Assembly: GCF_003255815.1 (NCBI RefSeq)
Contig: NC_037669.1
Span: 48,592,756-48,656,755, forward strand
Direction of reading: 5' to 3'
From: Theropithecus gelada
Lineage: Eukaryota; Chordata; Mammalia; Primates; Cercopithecidae
Length of the DNA: 64,000 nucleotides
Part shown: positions 63,745 through 64,000 of the stretch, in pieces
How positions within the stretch are numbered: position 1 is the first letter of the stretch
Layout of the letters: each line of letters opens with the position of its first letter
Position numbers and translations under genes: made by a program
Notes under the pieces: model-generated
The model's input: the letters and a program-made list of their open reading frames with translations, nothing else
Told to the model about the DNA's origin: nothing
The model's database searches: none

Positions 63745-64000
63745 GGAAGGATTTCTTAAACATTCCTGAAAGTATAAACTAGAGAGGAATAGTTAAATAA
63801 TTGGTGTACAAAACAAGACACCATAAATCTAGTCAAAGGATAAGTTACATACCCCTGTCTGTGAGGGTTATCATGCATATAACTGGCAATGCACAATCAT
63901 CCAGATGTAAACACAAAGCTGGCAGATCAATAAGACAATTTTTTTAAACTAACAAAAAAATAAGCAAAGATATGAATAGGAAAATCGTAGAAGAGTGTGA

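Larger units (their letters stand above)
62560..64000 (+). mobile_element. Old L1 ORF2 fragment, sense, split by Alus, running to the window end
   Basis: 62610-62897 (ggtcatcaagactaatggga, then ataccagaagtggcatttc, then acagactaagagtataaaac) resumes at 63745 (aaggatttcttaaacattcc), a block order typical of L1 ORF2. Confidence 0.7.

Overview
The window is nuclear DNA from a primate, most likely an Old World monkey (macaque/baboon group). It carries dozens of Alu elements and several L1 generations. The youngest Alus (for example near 12.84, 46.08, 51.38 and 59.44 kb) carry the variants CACCTCGCCCGGCTAG and GGCTTGAGCCAC, which I associate with cercopithecid AluY lineages rather than human ones. 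The species call rests on pattern recognition, not on a search.

Two genes converge tail to tail. ACAD9 (+ strand, 42-8286) contributes its last eight coding exons, residues 344-621 of a 621-residue mitochondrial flavoprotein that acts both as an acyl-CoA dehydrogenase and as a respiratory complex I assembly factor. All splice phases close and the numbering agrees with the human protein. CFAP92/KIAA1257 (- strand, 62097 down to about 10844) contributes eight coding exons in one continuous phase-compatible frame of roughly 750-800 residues. Two points in CFAP92 deserve care: a 147-bp exon at 61951-62097 found only by splice phase, and an ambiguous splice donor before the last exon.

Region by region: 0-8.3 kb, ACAD9 exons and compact introns; 8.3-11.0 kb, ACAD9 3'UTR and the convergent junction, with a perfect 236-bp inverted repeat; 11.0-12.2 kb, three CFAP92 exons; 12.2-30.6 kb, an 18-kb CFAP92 intron holding a defective class II (ERV-K/HML-like) provirus at 16709-22867 and an old L1 with an MLT1 LTR inside it; 30.6-33.5 kb, two CFAP92 exons; 33.5-43.0 kb, Alu/L1-rich intron; 43.0-43.9 kb, the large 905-bp CFAP92 exon; 43.9-56.7 kb, intron with a twin-primed young L1 and a suspicious palindrome with an N; 56.7-62.1 kb, two further CFAP92 exons; then intron to the end of the window.

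I see no CRISPR array, bacterial operon or obviously new system. The most notable structures are the ACAD9 3' inverted repeat, the palindrome/N at 51.1-51.3 kb (possible assembly artefact), a 53-bp templated insertion inside an Alu at 39.9 kb, the Alu-in-Alu-in-provirus nest at 19.3-19.8 kb, and the fold-back in old L1 sequence at 39.0-39.1 kb.
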